DNA from: Ulota crispa
Lineage: Eukaryota > Streptophyta > Bryopsida > Orthotrichales > Orthotrichaceae
Direction of reading: 5' to 3'
DNA: 64,000 nucleotides
Assembly (NCBI GenBank): GCA_963920765.1
Contig: OY987247.1
Coordinates: 5,614,471 to 5,678,470, forward strand
Positions 12,824 to 23,875 of this stretch are shown here, one piece after another. Below the pieces are notes generated by a model. It had not been told where the DNA came from, made no database searches, and saw nothing but the letters and a program-made list of their open reading frames with translations. Numbering within the stretch: the stretch's first letter is position 1; the number at the start of each line of letters is the position of its first letter. Made by a program: the position numbers and the translations under genes.

Positions 12824-15800
12824 TTAAGGCTTGAATGCGAGAATGAAATGACTAGATACCTGAGTCACTTCCTCAAAAATTCCTTGCCGTATACATGGCT
12901 TGCAATTTACAAACTGAGCCTTTTGTTCTGTGAGTAGCTCCTTCTGAAACACCAAGAAAACATTCCACAAATCAAAACTGGAAAATTGCATTGCAAAATA
13001 CTAACGAGGGCGTAACTAATCATTTCCGACCTACAAACCTACCTTGAAGGATCGAACATAAGTAGAACGAATTTGTAATCGATTAAGAAAATCAACATAA
13101 AGGTCAACTTACTGACTGTTTGGGTATGTGGAAATGGCCATCGATGATGTATTCGTTGAGCCTCCCTTGCGGCGCCATCGGTTTACTGACTCGGCTTCTC
13201 GAAGACGGTAGACGCGCCTGTTCAGGTTCCAAAGGTCGAAATGTTGCGTCCCCGAGCTGAACTGTAGAATAGAGATCTGAAAAGGTTAGATTTGAAAAGG
13301 AGTCAGTGCTTTCAGCCAAAGCTGATTCTCCAACAACTTCTGCTTTTGACTGTTCTTCGCAATCCAAACAATCAAGGGAAAATTTCATGGATACCCCCTG
13401 AAGTTTGTAATAATTTCATAGATACCCCTGCTTTTTCAGAAATTTCACACTCAGATATCCTTGGACCAAAATTCTCAAGTGTTTTTTTTGTTGTGCATGC
13501 CACTTCCCTTCTCCCTTTGTGCACACACTACTTTTTTCTTATTATGTGTGCGTACAAAGGGAGAAGAGAAGTGGCATGCACAACAAAAAAAACACTTGAA
13601 AATTTTGGTCCAAGGATATCTGTGAAATTTCTGAAAAAGCAGGGGTATCTATGAAATTATTACAAACTTCAGGGGTATCCATGAAATTTTCCCAACAATC
13701 AAACACCAACATTAATTAAAGGCAAGAGCATGATATGGATTGCGTCTCCCCACCATAATGTTGTTGAGGGGCTATAACTAATTTCACACTCGGTTCGGAG
13801 TCCACTTTCTCAATCTGCTGTTTGTGTGCGCATTGATTCGAGCACAGATGCATACGCGAAGGTCTCCATTCCGTTCCCTTTGGATAATACTCTGGAATGT
13901 ATCGTTTACAAGGGCGAAAAGGCGACAACACACTGTGGTTCTCTTTCCCAGCCAAGAAGAGTCCCGGTTGGTAAATGAATGCAAATTCTGGCTGCTGATG
14001 ATTGCATTGCCTCGAGCAAGGATGCCGTCGTGACGGTCTCCAATCCAATCCTCTTTTAGGGTTGTACTCTGGAATGAATCGTTTCATCGGCCGAAAAGTA
14101 GGAGCAACGGTCTGCTTCCAGGAACTGTAAGTTGGACCTCCATTCACTTTGATTGAGCTGCTGTAGGGCTTCACTTCGCTCCCTTGCAGTTGATCAATCA
14201 GTGCACTTGTTCTTGAGCTTCTTCGCTGCCACAAACATTTCAGTCATACACACAAAATCCAAGGCTCAGTTTACTGCACATACGTCGATGTGGGGCCGGG
14301 GTGGAAAACCTCAACTATTACCTTCTTGTGATTGAAATCGGGAGTTTTGAATTCATTTTTGAATTCAGAGACACTTCATTAGTCTAGAGCGGTGAGGTGG
14401 ATACAATTGAACAATACAAATATACAAATATACAAATATAGAGGACAAATTATTACCCATTACCCTTGTTTGTGAAAAGGTTTTCTACCCCGGCCCCACA
14501 TCTACGTATGCCCAAATTCAAGGACACAATCACAGATAGCAATATCATACTCCCTCTGTCCCAAAATGATCTTCCTGTTTGTTGGTCTTTGTTTAGTGTC
14601 CCAAAATGATCTTCTTGTCTGAGGAGGAAGGGAGCCAGCGACACTTGCAAATAAGTTACTCCAAAAGCATGGGCATGCTAACCAATCCCATCCCATGCCA
14701 TCAAGTGAGTGAGTGGCCAGCAATGCTCTTCAAACATGCCTCAAAAATTCAATTTTCAACAAGCACTTTGAAACCACACTTTTGAAAACTAATTTGAAAC
14801 TCGAAAGTTCAAAACAATAGGAGGACATCAAAATCTATTCATAGGTCCAAAAAAAAATTGAAAAATGATTCATTTTGAGCTCAATCTATACCAGGAAAAT
14901 GATTTTGGGACGGAGGGTGTAGCATTCTGCAAGACTTAATTCAGTGCGAAAAGGGAACCTCGGATAAGAGCTGAGCTTTATCAGCTTCTCCCGGATTGGC
15001 ACTAACTCCTTTCCCAAGACTAGCAATCTGTCGCGTATGAGTTTCTCCGTCAGTCCTACATCGTTTTACCTGTCGAGACATAATTCAATCAATCCTTCAA
15101 AATGCAAAAAATTACTTCAAAACAGAAACAATAATTAAACCGCTCACCATGCTCACAATGCTACAATTCTGAAAGTTAGCGGACTCAGGAAAGAATACCA
15201 TCGTACATACCGGTTGCTCTGGATTCACGGTCATGTTGAGATCGAATCCTTCAGTTCCAAGATTTATCCTTTGCCTAATAGCAAGCAAGAATCAACAACA
15301 ATTACATCTATTCTCGAAAATCCAGTGATTCTAAATTGGAAAAAGCACGAAATTAGTTTGCAAAAAGCAACGAGGAAACTGAACAGGCTCTAATTAAGGA
15401 TTCAGCCGTTCGACACAGAAAGCAAGATGCACACGACGGCGGATTCACAGGAACTAAGTGGCATTATTATCACACTCAGGACATCAATTAGGGTTTCAAT
15501 ATGTGATCGACCAGTTAACTAACTTACTTGTCAAAAGACAGTTACATTGTGAACCTTCACATGTACTGTACTGCTCAATAAAAAAACCGCCTGAAAATCC
15601 TATCAAATTCTCAGTATCAACATCACACAACTAATCGCCACTTCGGCATTGCACATCGTTATAGCTTCTGGTCACTCCACTGCGCTTCTTCCTTCAATTA
15701 TCTTATTGATTAGTCTAGAAATGCCAAATCAAGATCGTACACAATCTTTACCATTACTTAAGCAATGGTTTAACATATGCAATCAAATCAAATTTATAAG

Positions 15801-16811
15801 CCGCTCTAATTAAATTAATCCGATGAGTTAAAGATTCGAAATACCGAATTCGCTTAACGTCACTGCTATCCAGTATTGCGATTAAGTCTCTAAGAGCAGG
15901 CAAATGGCTGTAACTCCGGCGTTGCACTACGTGCGACAAATCAAATTTATAAGTCGCTCTAATTTATAAGCCGCTCTAATTAAACTCGACCAGTTAAGAT
16001 TTGAAATTCCGAATACGCTTAAGTCTTAATGTCACTGCTATCCAGTATTGCGATTGAGTCTCTACGAGCACGCATATGGCTGTAACTTCGGCATTGCACT
16101 ACGTGCGACAAATCAAACTCCTAAGTCGCTCTAATTAAACTCGACGAGTTAAGATTTGAAATACCTAAAGCGCTTAACGTCACTGCTATCAAGTAGTTCT
16201 GCGTTTAAATCTCTAAGAGCAGGCAAATGGCTGTAACTTCGGCATTGCTCTACGTGCGACAAATCAAATTTATAAGTCGCTCTAATTAAATCCGACAAGT
16301 TAAAGATTCGAAATACTGAATGCGCTTAACGTCACTGCTATCAAGTATCAAGTATTGCGTTTAAGCGCAGGCAATTCAATGTAATTGGCATTGAACTCCG
16401 TGTGATAAGCTTAGCACATGCAGACTGCTGTCCGGCACAAAACTTCCTTCAATTTCTTCATCCAGTGCTCTGGACACGCCAAAATTCATGAAAACATGCA
16501 GAGACACAGGATTTCTAAGAAAAAAAGGAAAAGCGCTCCCGTGCAGCTTCTACTTTCGACCAATTTTAGATGTAAAAAGCTGATTGGAGTGCGCTCGACT
16601 TCGATTTCAATGCAGCATAAACAGCAACGAATTCACAAAAAGTAGGCGTGAATCCTGCGCGAAAATACAAAATTAGCCGAAATTGCAAAAGCCAGAGTCC
16701 AGAAATATTCTCCCGCTTCTGGAAATCAATACAAAGTTCCTGCCATTTCTCGTCTGTCAGCTGCCGCCGATTGCCGCCGATTGTCGGTGAATGCCGCCGT
16801 TGGAAAGCCAT
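12824..16811 (-). CDS. Gene B: unrecognised Cys-containing protein, tandem paralogue of gene A
   Basis: The model joins exons 16811-16669, 15274-15211, 15069-14959, 14225-13754, 13276-13113 and 12943-12824. All are in phase and end at TAA 12824-12826, about 357 residues. Exon 1 (start MAFQRRHSP, then QLTDEKWQELC) and exons 2-3 are less certain. Exon 4 is strong: it holds two copies of a repeat of about 45 residues built on FRP-x-KR-[FY]-IPEY-x-PK, WRPSR-x-H-x-CS-x-QC and H. The first copy reads FRPMKRFIPEYNPKRGLDWR and the second FRPCKRYIPEYYPKGTEWR. Exon 5 carries APQGRLNEYIIDGHFHIPKQ and exon 6 KELLTEQKAQFVNCKPC. These match gene A in order and intron phase, so the pair arose by tandem duplication; gene A has extra exons. 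A donor-like GTATCT just before the stop leaves a further 3' exon possible. Function is unknown. Confidence 0.68.
13376..13693. mobile_element. Mutator-like foldback element in gene B intron
   Basis: A 318-bp near-perfect hairpin with arms of about 145 bases (starting GGGAAAATTTCATGGATACC) around a loop near 13535. It is bounded by an exact 9-bp direct repeat AACAATCAA at 13367-13375 and 13694-13702. A 9-bp duplication with long terminal inverted repeats is the signature of Mutator-like (MULE) elements. It encodes nothing. It lies between exons 13754-14225 and 13113-13276 of gene B. Confidence 0.93.
14276..14513. mobile_element. Foldback MITE with GC-rich ends, in gene B intron
   Basis: The left end ACATACGTCGATGTGGGGCC is repeated in inverted form near 14480-14511 (GGCCCCACATCTACGTATG), with about 30 paired bases per arm. 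The interior holds four short ACAAATAT repeats near 14415-14440. A lone similar end (ACATACGTTGATGTGGGGGC) occurs near 52101, so this is a dispersed family. Confidence 0.75.
14550..14919. mobile_element. Stowaway-like MITE (Tc1/mariner type), in gene B intron
   Basis: The ends CTCCCTCTGTCCCAAAATGA and its complement (TTTTGGGACGGAGGGTG) match the well-known Stowaway consensus CTCCCTCCGTCCC. TA dinucleotides flank both ends (14548-14549 and 14920-14921). The element is 370 bp. A second partial copy of the terminal motif (GTCCCAAAATGATCTTCTTG) sits inside near 14598. Confidence 0.9.
15780..16400. repeat. Tandem array, ~155-bp unit, about four copies
   Basis: The unit contains ATAAGTCGCTCTAATTAAA, CGCTTAACGTCACTGCTATC, GAGCAGGCAAATGGCTGTAA and CTACGTGCGACAAATCAAA in fixed order. 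The GTCACTGCTATC landmark recurs near 15859, 16029, 16181 and 16333, so spacing is 152-170 bp. The array falls within the first intron of the gene B model. Confidence 0.88.
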
Positions 16812-17837
16812 GACCTCAAAATAAACCCTCTGAGAGCATCTCCACCGGATGGGGCAAGCCGGTGGGATAGCAAGGCCTGAGGAAGTTGTTTAATCCCAAA
16901 GGGTCCATTGTCCCCAAGGGGGATAAATGAGATTTTGGGCAGGTACCTATGGCAAAATTACTTTGCGTGATTTTTTGAAACTTTTATTGAAGATGTGCAA
17001 TTATAAGATATGTGTGGGAATCTAATTTTTCCTTCATTCCAATAATTATTGAAGAAGTTATGCATGAATAACTAAAAAATAGGGGAAAATTGAGTAGCTA
17101 AAAAAATGCAAATTTTTTAAATTAAATTTTGAGATTGATTTTTAAAATTTTTATGTATTTGGGAAGTTTTGAATCATTCAATTTTGATAAATGAGATGAA
17201 AGTTATGAGAAGTTTTAGTTTGCAAGTAGGTATGGGACTCCCAAACCTCCATTCCTTTTTCCCCTTGTAAAACTTATTACTTTACTTTTTTGAGCTCTTT
17301 GTGTATTTGTTTTTTGACCTTTTTTTTTCCAAGTTGTAGTAGACTAAGATTCATTGGCTTTCACCATTTTAATCAAAGTAATTTGGGTTTTTGAATTTTA
17401 CATAAATCCTCCAATTTTGCCTAGTGTATATGCAAATTTCATGACCTTATGGCATTGCAAGATTTTACAAAGTATGATTCACACCTCCGTTTCATTTGAA
17501 AATTCTCCCACATTTACCTAACTTGGTTTTCTACATGGAAAAAATAAACCTCAACTTTGCGTAGAGCAATTTTTTTAATATAGGAGCCGTCAAAGGCATT
17601 TGAAATTTTTGGGCAACAGGGAAAAAAACTTTGTTTTCACTTCAGATGTCAATATCTCACTCCTCTACAACTAGAATGAGCTAATTTTCTCACAAGTACC
17701 TCCCATAGTCTAGGGCAAGATCTTCTAATTGGATTTCCGAAAAAAAAAAAAAAAAAACATTTCTCCTCACTCCCCCAAAAGTGGCAATTTTGAGTGATTT
17801 TCACAAAAAAAAAAGGGCTTGGGCCTTTAGGGGTTAA
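16812..17837. other. Repeat-rich spacer with a possible TTAA element
   Basis: No gene is visible. TTAA followed by TCCCAAAGGGTCC at 16890 and GGGCCTTTAGGGG followed by TTAA at 17837 could be the ends of a degraded 0.95-kb TTAA-flanked element, but the ends match only partly. The motif ATCTCCACCGG occurs near 16835 and 17924 and inverted near 18167, pointing to old nested elements. Confidence 0.3.
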
Positions 17838-18241
17838 GAGCATCTCCAAGTCATGTGAAATCAGGACTTGCCAGATTAGTTTCCCAGGGGTCATTGAGGT
17901 GAAATAGCGGGGGTCAAGGTCTTGATCTCCACCGGCTCGGACAAGAATGAACATGCTAGAGTAGTGTTCGAATCCAGGTTTGCGAGACGTGGTATGTGGG
18001 TCTTCGAGAGACTCTGTGGAACACTTACAGGACGAGACACAAACCTCTGCACTCCCCACAAGTCTGTGAATCAAGCGCGCTGAAAAAAACAAGAACCAGG
18101 GGAGGTCACCATCCCCGGAAGCAAATGTGGCGAGGCCGGTCTAGAATTTCAGCATAGCGAGTGACCGGTGGAGATACAGAGCGCAAAAGTAACCTCCAGC
18201 TGCGCTCATTGAGCGTGTTGGAGGCACAGGTGGAGATGCTC
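17838..18241. mobile_element. PIF/Harbinger (Tourist-like) MITE
   Basis: The ends GAGCATCTCCA and TGGAGATGCTC are flanked by TAA on both sides (17835-17837 and 18242-18244), the 3-bp TAA/TTA duplication typical of PIF/Harbinger elements. Length is 404 bp with no coding capacity. A similar lone end, TAAGAGCATCTACAACC, lies near 25367. Confidence 0.8.
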
Positions 18242-18439
18242 TAACATATTTTGGAGCTCCACTAATGACTTGCCAGTGGCTTTTTTTTGCCAAGCCTTGT
18301 CAAACTTGCCTGTGGGGCCTCTGTCATGCCGGGGCAATTCTGATTACAACATGCCTATTTTCCGGTGTTTTGGTAGACTCATTTATTAATTTGTCAACAA
18401 CCAGACCCTAACTCGGGCCTCACAACCAGTAGCAGTGCT

Positions 18440-19340
18440 TTAACCCTTTAAAGACCACATACATATTCCCAAAATTCACTAGAAACTAGGGCAATAAAAT
18501 GAGATGTGCATTTGAATCAAATATGGACCCAATTTGAATAATCCAATCATACAAATGTGAAAGACACCTTATTTTTTGTAATGCATCAAAAATTCAGCTA
18601 AATTTACCGTTGGAGGTGAAATATTATAATGATTGAGCGAGTTGTATATGGAAAATCTCTAATTATTCATGCTTGTGTGGTTTTGAATGTTAACGCCTCA
18701 TGCAAGCTTTGGTTGAGAAGAGCCTTACATTTCTAGAAAGCGGGGTTTCCCACCTTTCCAACAAGACTAGTTTCACACAAAATAGACAAAAATAGCAATC
18801 ACAAGGTGTAGCTAAGTGGACAAAAAGGGTCAAAAATCCCATTTTCTTTGCTACCCTAAAACAATTTTACAGGAAATTTGATTATTGTAATTGAAAATCC
18901 AATTGGTGAAAGCAATCAAGAATTGGCCTTAAATGTAAGATGAGGTTTTCTTTAAATAAATTGATAGCATCATTTCAATGGATTCTCAAATACTACAATG
19001 GTACTACTATTGTATAGAGAAACAATACAAGCATATTCTTTAAGCAATTTGAAATTTTTTAAGATTGCACAATTGAAATGTGGCATTTTTCTTGAATGTT
19101 TGATGTGTTGTGTTATTGCTTTGATCCATCTTTGAGCAAATATAGATACATATCTTGAGGCCATGATGTACAAACACTATTATTTATCAAGTCACATATC
19201 CGATTCCATTGTTGTTTCTTGGGTTGGATGCAAAATTCTTTCTTCAAGATCATTTTCCAAATTGTTGAGCAATTTTGTTGTATAGGCCAAAAATTACTCT
19301 CCCAAACCAAAATATGGTTTGGTGGTCTCTAAAGGGTTAA
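18440..19340. mobile_element. TTAA-flanked element, family T1, copy 1 (piggyBac-like MITE)
   Basis: The element lies between TTAA at 18440-18443 and TTAA at 19337-19340. Its ends are CCCTTTAAAGACCAC and the complement of CCCTTTAGAGACCACC. A second, diverged copy in the same orientation is at 57977-58891, with similarity across the whole length. TTAA duplication plus a CCC start is the piggyBac signature. There is no long reading frame. An imperfect palindrome CCAAACC/GGTTTGG lies just inside the right end. Confidence 0.82.
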
Positions 19341-19775
19341 ACGAGGGCCCCACTTAAAAATGCCACAACATTGAGCACAACATCCACTACGGGGAAACCA
19401 TGGTCGAATCTACAAACAGTTATTGTAGATTAGGTCACACTTTTTTGTCAACTTTTTGTAGATTCAGCCATGGTTTCCCAAAGTGATCGTGATGACTTGG
19501 GGAATTTGTCATGAAATAAAGCAATCCTAGCTCATTTTAGAGCGTTTTTAATAGTTGATCATGTATGTGGTGCGTCTCTCAAAAGCATAATGGGTGGAGA
19601 TCCTAGCAAATCACTAGACATGTTACTCCAAATGGGCCACCCAATCCTTGGAAGGCTGGAGCCAACCAATAGAGATGCTTTGAGGTCCGACCGTCCTAGC
19701 ATCCACATGTATAATAGGGTGTTTGTTTTTGGGAAAATATTGAAAAGAGGCCTAACAAATGGTCATATATTGAAA
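19341..19775. other. Repeat-derived spacer, no gene
   Basis: Two complementary stretches, AACCATGGTCGAATCTACAA near 19397 and GTAGATTCAGCCATGGTTTCC near 19460, form a short inverted pair. No coding exon is supported. Confidence 0.4.
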
Positions 19776-20197
19776 GGGAATTGATACATGTACCACCTCT
19801 TCTTGACTATTCTACCACACTCTACTATATATGGTCAATATTTAAATATTGAAATAGGTGTGGACCACAAGAAAAAATTACTAATTTGAAATTACAACTT
19901 GACTTAGAAGATTACAATTTTAATTTAATTGTTCTGCTCTTAATCATGCTTATAGTATTGATTTTAAACAGATAAGAATTAGATCAAATCTAATTTAGAA
20001 TTATTAATTGATATTATGAGCATGATCTGAAGGCTAAAAAACCAAAACTAAACTTATAACTTCAGTGTCAAGTTGTATTTTTAAATTAGTGGTGTTTTTT
20101 CTTGAGATCCACGCCTATTTTAATATTGTAAATATTGACCATGTATAGTAGGGTGTGGTAGAATTGTCAAGAAGGGGTGGTACATGTATCAATTCCC
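19776..20197. mobile_element. Foldback element, GGGAATTGATAC ends (MULE-type)
   Basis: The whole 422 bp folds on itself: GGGAATTGATACATGTACC at the left pairs with GGTACATGTATCAATTCCC at the right, and pairing continues inward for well over 100 bases. The 9 bases outside each end (ATATTGAAA and ATATCAAAA) agree at 7 positions, consistent with an aged 9-bp target duplication. The element at 26593-26994 has related ends. Confidence 0.78.
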
Positions 20198-23100
20198 ATA
20201 TCAAAAATAGGACTTATATTTAAAAAATATCAAAAGCAAGCCTCACCCAAAATCAAGAGTAGGCCTTGCAACTATGGTGGCCAAAATATTGCGCATGTCA
20301 ATTCTTTTGCAAATCAATTCAAGATTTATGAGAACTTTGCTTATAGTGACCAGCACCACTACATCAACTGCAATGTACGCAGATCTAAGAAGATATCATA
20401 AACAATATTTGCAATGTTTGTAATTATTCTTTTCTTTCTCCCAACCCTGCATGAATTAATTTAGATCTTTGCAAGAAAAATCATGAAGTATCCAATAATA
20501 AAATCAGTCACATAGTTGAAAAACAAATATAACTACTTCCTAAGCATACTTAAATGTCCTCCATCCATTTCATACAAATTGTACAATAAGCATTTGAAGT
20601 CATTCACTAACCACATTCTTGAAAAGCTGGATTTGGTTCCGGTTAACAAAACACTAAAACGAAAGTTTACATCAATTAAGTTTTTCAAACAATTTTTTAA
20701 CAAAAGCCTTATCTCAATTTAACCCTCAAATAAATGAAAAAATTTCCAAATCCCCATCTCTTAGAAAAGAAACATTTGGTATGCCAATCTTTGAACGAAA
20801 GTCTTTGAAAAAAAGAGTTGCTTTGTAAGAAATGAACGTGGTCAAGTGCATGATTTTGAGCGTTTCTTCCTTACCAGCATGCATTCCAGGGTACATGCAA
20901 TGTCCGGGGAGAGCTGATTGAATTTGAAATTATTCGTTAAAAACAGATTAAATTTTACAAATATATATTAATTATGATTAATTATAATACAAATATAGAA
21001 ATTATTCAATGATATCCAAGGAAATCTAGTTGAAAGTGGAAAATGTTGGATTTTAGCTTGTGAAGTCAAATTCTCCCCAAATGCTAAGCATAGTTCTTTT
21101 TCTTAGCACATTTTTGCCTGAATCTTACCTCAAACTAACATTGACTCCCATTACATTAAAAAAATTGGGTGAAAAAGTGGATGAAATTGTCATATTCCTC
21201 CCCAAGAAAATACCAAGTGCACCAAAACTTGAATGAAAGAAACTAATAATATTAGGCCCCAAGGTTTAAATTCTTATCTAGAGAGTGCTTTGTTATCCCC
21301 TCCACATTGGAGAATATTTAGAGAGAAGGAAATCAATGGGGGAAATTTGTTAGAATTGGCAAGTTTTTGCCAAAAATTTAAACCCTAATTAGGCCCCCTT
21401 TACATTAGAGGCTAGAAGCCATAGGGGGCAAAATTTCAGTCAATTAAAACTACAAAATTTGAGAAAACCAGTCAATGTTGCTTTGCATTGGATTTTTTTT
21501 CCAAATACAAGAAAAAGGAGTGGTGTGACCAACAATTTTATCTTGTGTGGCAATGAAAGTACACAATTTTTGGGTCCCTTGGACTTATAGTCAGGTTCAC
21601 TAAAAGAGGTGGGCTTGACTATAATTTTAGAGGGCCATTTGGCCAAAATCCTTACAATCAATCATTTATAAATTGTTAATAATTTTTATGCTTAAAAAGA
21701 TAAAACCCAATTTCATAACCCCTTCTCACTTTGCATCACAACCAAAAACCGTTACCTCCAAAATCTAGCCTTTCAAGGACAAGCCATGATCCATGAGGGC
21801 CTAATTTTTATCCAAATTTTCCTTACATGCTTGCATTCTTAACCCCTAAGCGTCTTGCTAAGAAAACTTAGCATACCTCCAATATGGAACCTTCAACACA
21901 TTCCCTCAAATTTTAGAAAGTTGAACAAGTATTCACACAATCCAAACTGGTCATTCTATACCCAACTATAAATAAAAAGAATAGAGCTAATCTGATTTCA
22001 AATCCAAGTAAACCTGCAAAATCCCCACCGTTGATAATCTCATATTTGTTAATTTGGGTAGCAATTCACAATATGGATTTTGGACTTTGACATAATTTTT
22101 TCCCAAAAAAATAAATTACCTAATGGTTGATCCCATGAGACTGTGTCTAGCTATACTTGATGGAAAAAAGCTCCTCAAATGGGCCTAAACTCTAAAACTT
22201 ATGGTCATTCAAAGTAAGTGGATCTAGCTGGCTCATTACTTTAGAGTTACAAAAACCTTACCCAATTGAGAGAAAAAATGACACATCACCAACCTTCTCC
22301 CTTATACATGGGAGTGTGGGCTTCCAACCCATCCCATCAAAAATTCCTCCATCCACAATACAATGTATAGTGGCCTACCAAAAACATTGTTGTTTTATAT
22401 TTCAGCTTTCTACTCACCACTCAACTCCCTCTCAATTAGAATTTGTTATTAGTCCTACACACCACAACTAATTTAGTACATTTGTTCCTGACGGTACAAT
22501 TAATTTTAAAAAATCTCATTAGAATACAAAGATATATTTTTTCCAAATTAGGGCATTGTCACATCAACATTGGACTCTTTTGTGGAGGGAGTTGTAAATT
22601 TTTTTGGATATGCTTATTGAAGAAAAGATGTGCATGTAGATGTTTCCTACCTATTTTTGCAATTGAATTTAAGAAATTCATCACCACTTTTCTTCATTGA
22701 ATTATCATGTCAAATCAAGAAAACTAAATTAAAAAATTTACCAAAAATGGAGTTTTGATTTTTTGAAACTAAAATTTGGTATACTTGACTAGAACTGCCT
22801 CAAATATGAATGTTGATTGTGGAAAACAAACAAATTCAACAACATTCTACATTATGCCAAGAAAATTGAAAGGTCCAAATTGCAAGTAACAAACTTTTTG
22901 GTAGGCCACTATACAATGCCTACATACACTCCCACTAATATTAAAAATAATAAATTCAAATGTTTGGGTGCAAAATCTAGAAGTTTCAAGGAACAACAAG
23001 CCAATCCAAAATTTTTGTTAGACTTTTAACTCCATTTGGACTTGAGTGACAGATCAAAACTTGGGCATGCAATAACCTTTTTTATCTACTTTTACACCTC

Positions 23101-23509
23101 CAAGTTCCCCATTTGACCATATTGGGCTCTTTGATCCTTTGGGGGTTAAGTGCGGTTCGCTTTGCTCTGACCAAAACCAAAAAAAGAACTGCGGGTACAT
23201 GTCGCTGAACTAACAAAGAAACAAAAACGAGGAGAGAAAGATTCTTCGGTATGTTCTCTCCCCTCATCCATAAAGCCGGGTCATCTGAATCTAAAATTGA
23301 GTGGGCAATATCGGGTTGCTAGCTTACTATCATGGGTAATTCCGGATCCCGGCTTTCATGGGAAAACTTAAAATCTGGCATGCAAAAATCTTTCACACAT
23401 CTGACATCGTGGAGGGGGAACTGGGGAAGAACTGAAGAAGGGGGTCAGCACTCAGCACTTCAGATTCTCAGAAGTTCCTTGACAAATAAGAATTGCTACT
23501 GTGTACGAA
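20198..23509. other. AT-rich intergenic stretch, no gene seen
   Basis: Only short chance frames occur. TTAACCCCTAAGCGTC at 21839 resembles the left ends of the TTAA elements, and CTTTGGGGGTTAA ends at 23149, but the two ends match weakly. Another AT-rich remnant near 22043 (CATATTTGTTAATTTGGG) resembles the gene A MITE end. Nothing else can be called. Confidence 0.4.
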
Positions 23510-23875
23510 GTCTGGGCCGGGGCTAGGTGGCATGCCTCTCTGGCTGGGGCCGCGCCTGACACCCTGCCCAAGCCCCAGCCCGATCCTCTGAATTCTGGTC
23601 TTGTTTTTTCAGTTTTCAAAATTTGTAATTTGAGCCCCATAACTTGTTATGTTTCCTTGAATTTGGTTAGTAACTAATTCATGAGCATATTAGTGAAGGA
23701 ACCAATTACTAACCAAGTTCAAGGGATTACAACAGCAAGTTGTGGGGCTCAAATTACAAGTTTCAAAAACTGAAAAAACAAAACTAGAATTTAGAGGGTC
23801 AGGCAGGGGCTTGGGCAAGGTGTCGGGCGCGGGCCCCAACCAAAGCGGCATGCCATCTAGTCCTGACCCCAAGTC
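23510..23875. mobile_element. Foldback element with GC-rich ends
   Basis: About 366 bp in which GGCATGCC, AAGCCCC, TTTTTTCAGTTTT, GTAATTTGAGCCCCA and TTGGTTAGTAA on the left reappear in inverted order on the right. The arms are about 170 bases with moderate divergence, and the outer thirds are much more GC-rich than the surroundings. No clear target duplication was found. Confidence 0.7.

Noticed and set aside
21839-23149. Possible 1.3-kb TTAA-flanked element
   Set aside because: Both borders have TTAA and CCCC/GGGG, but the inner ends agree too poorly and no second copy was seen.
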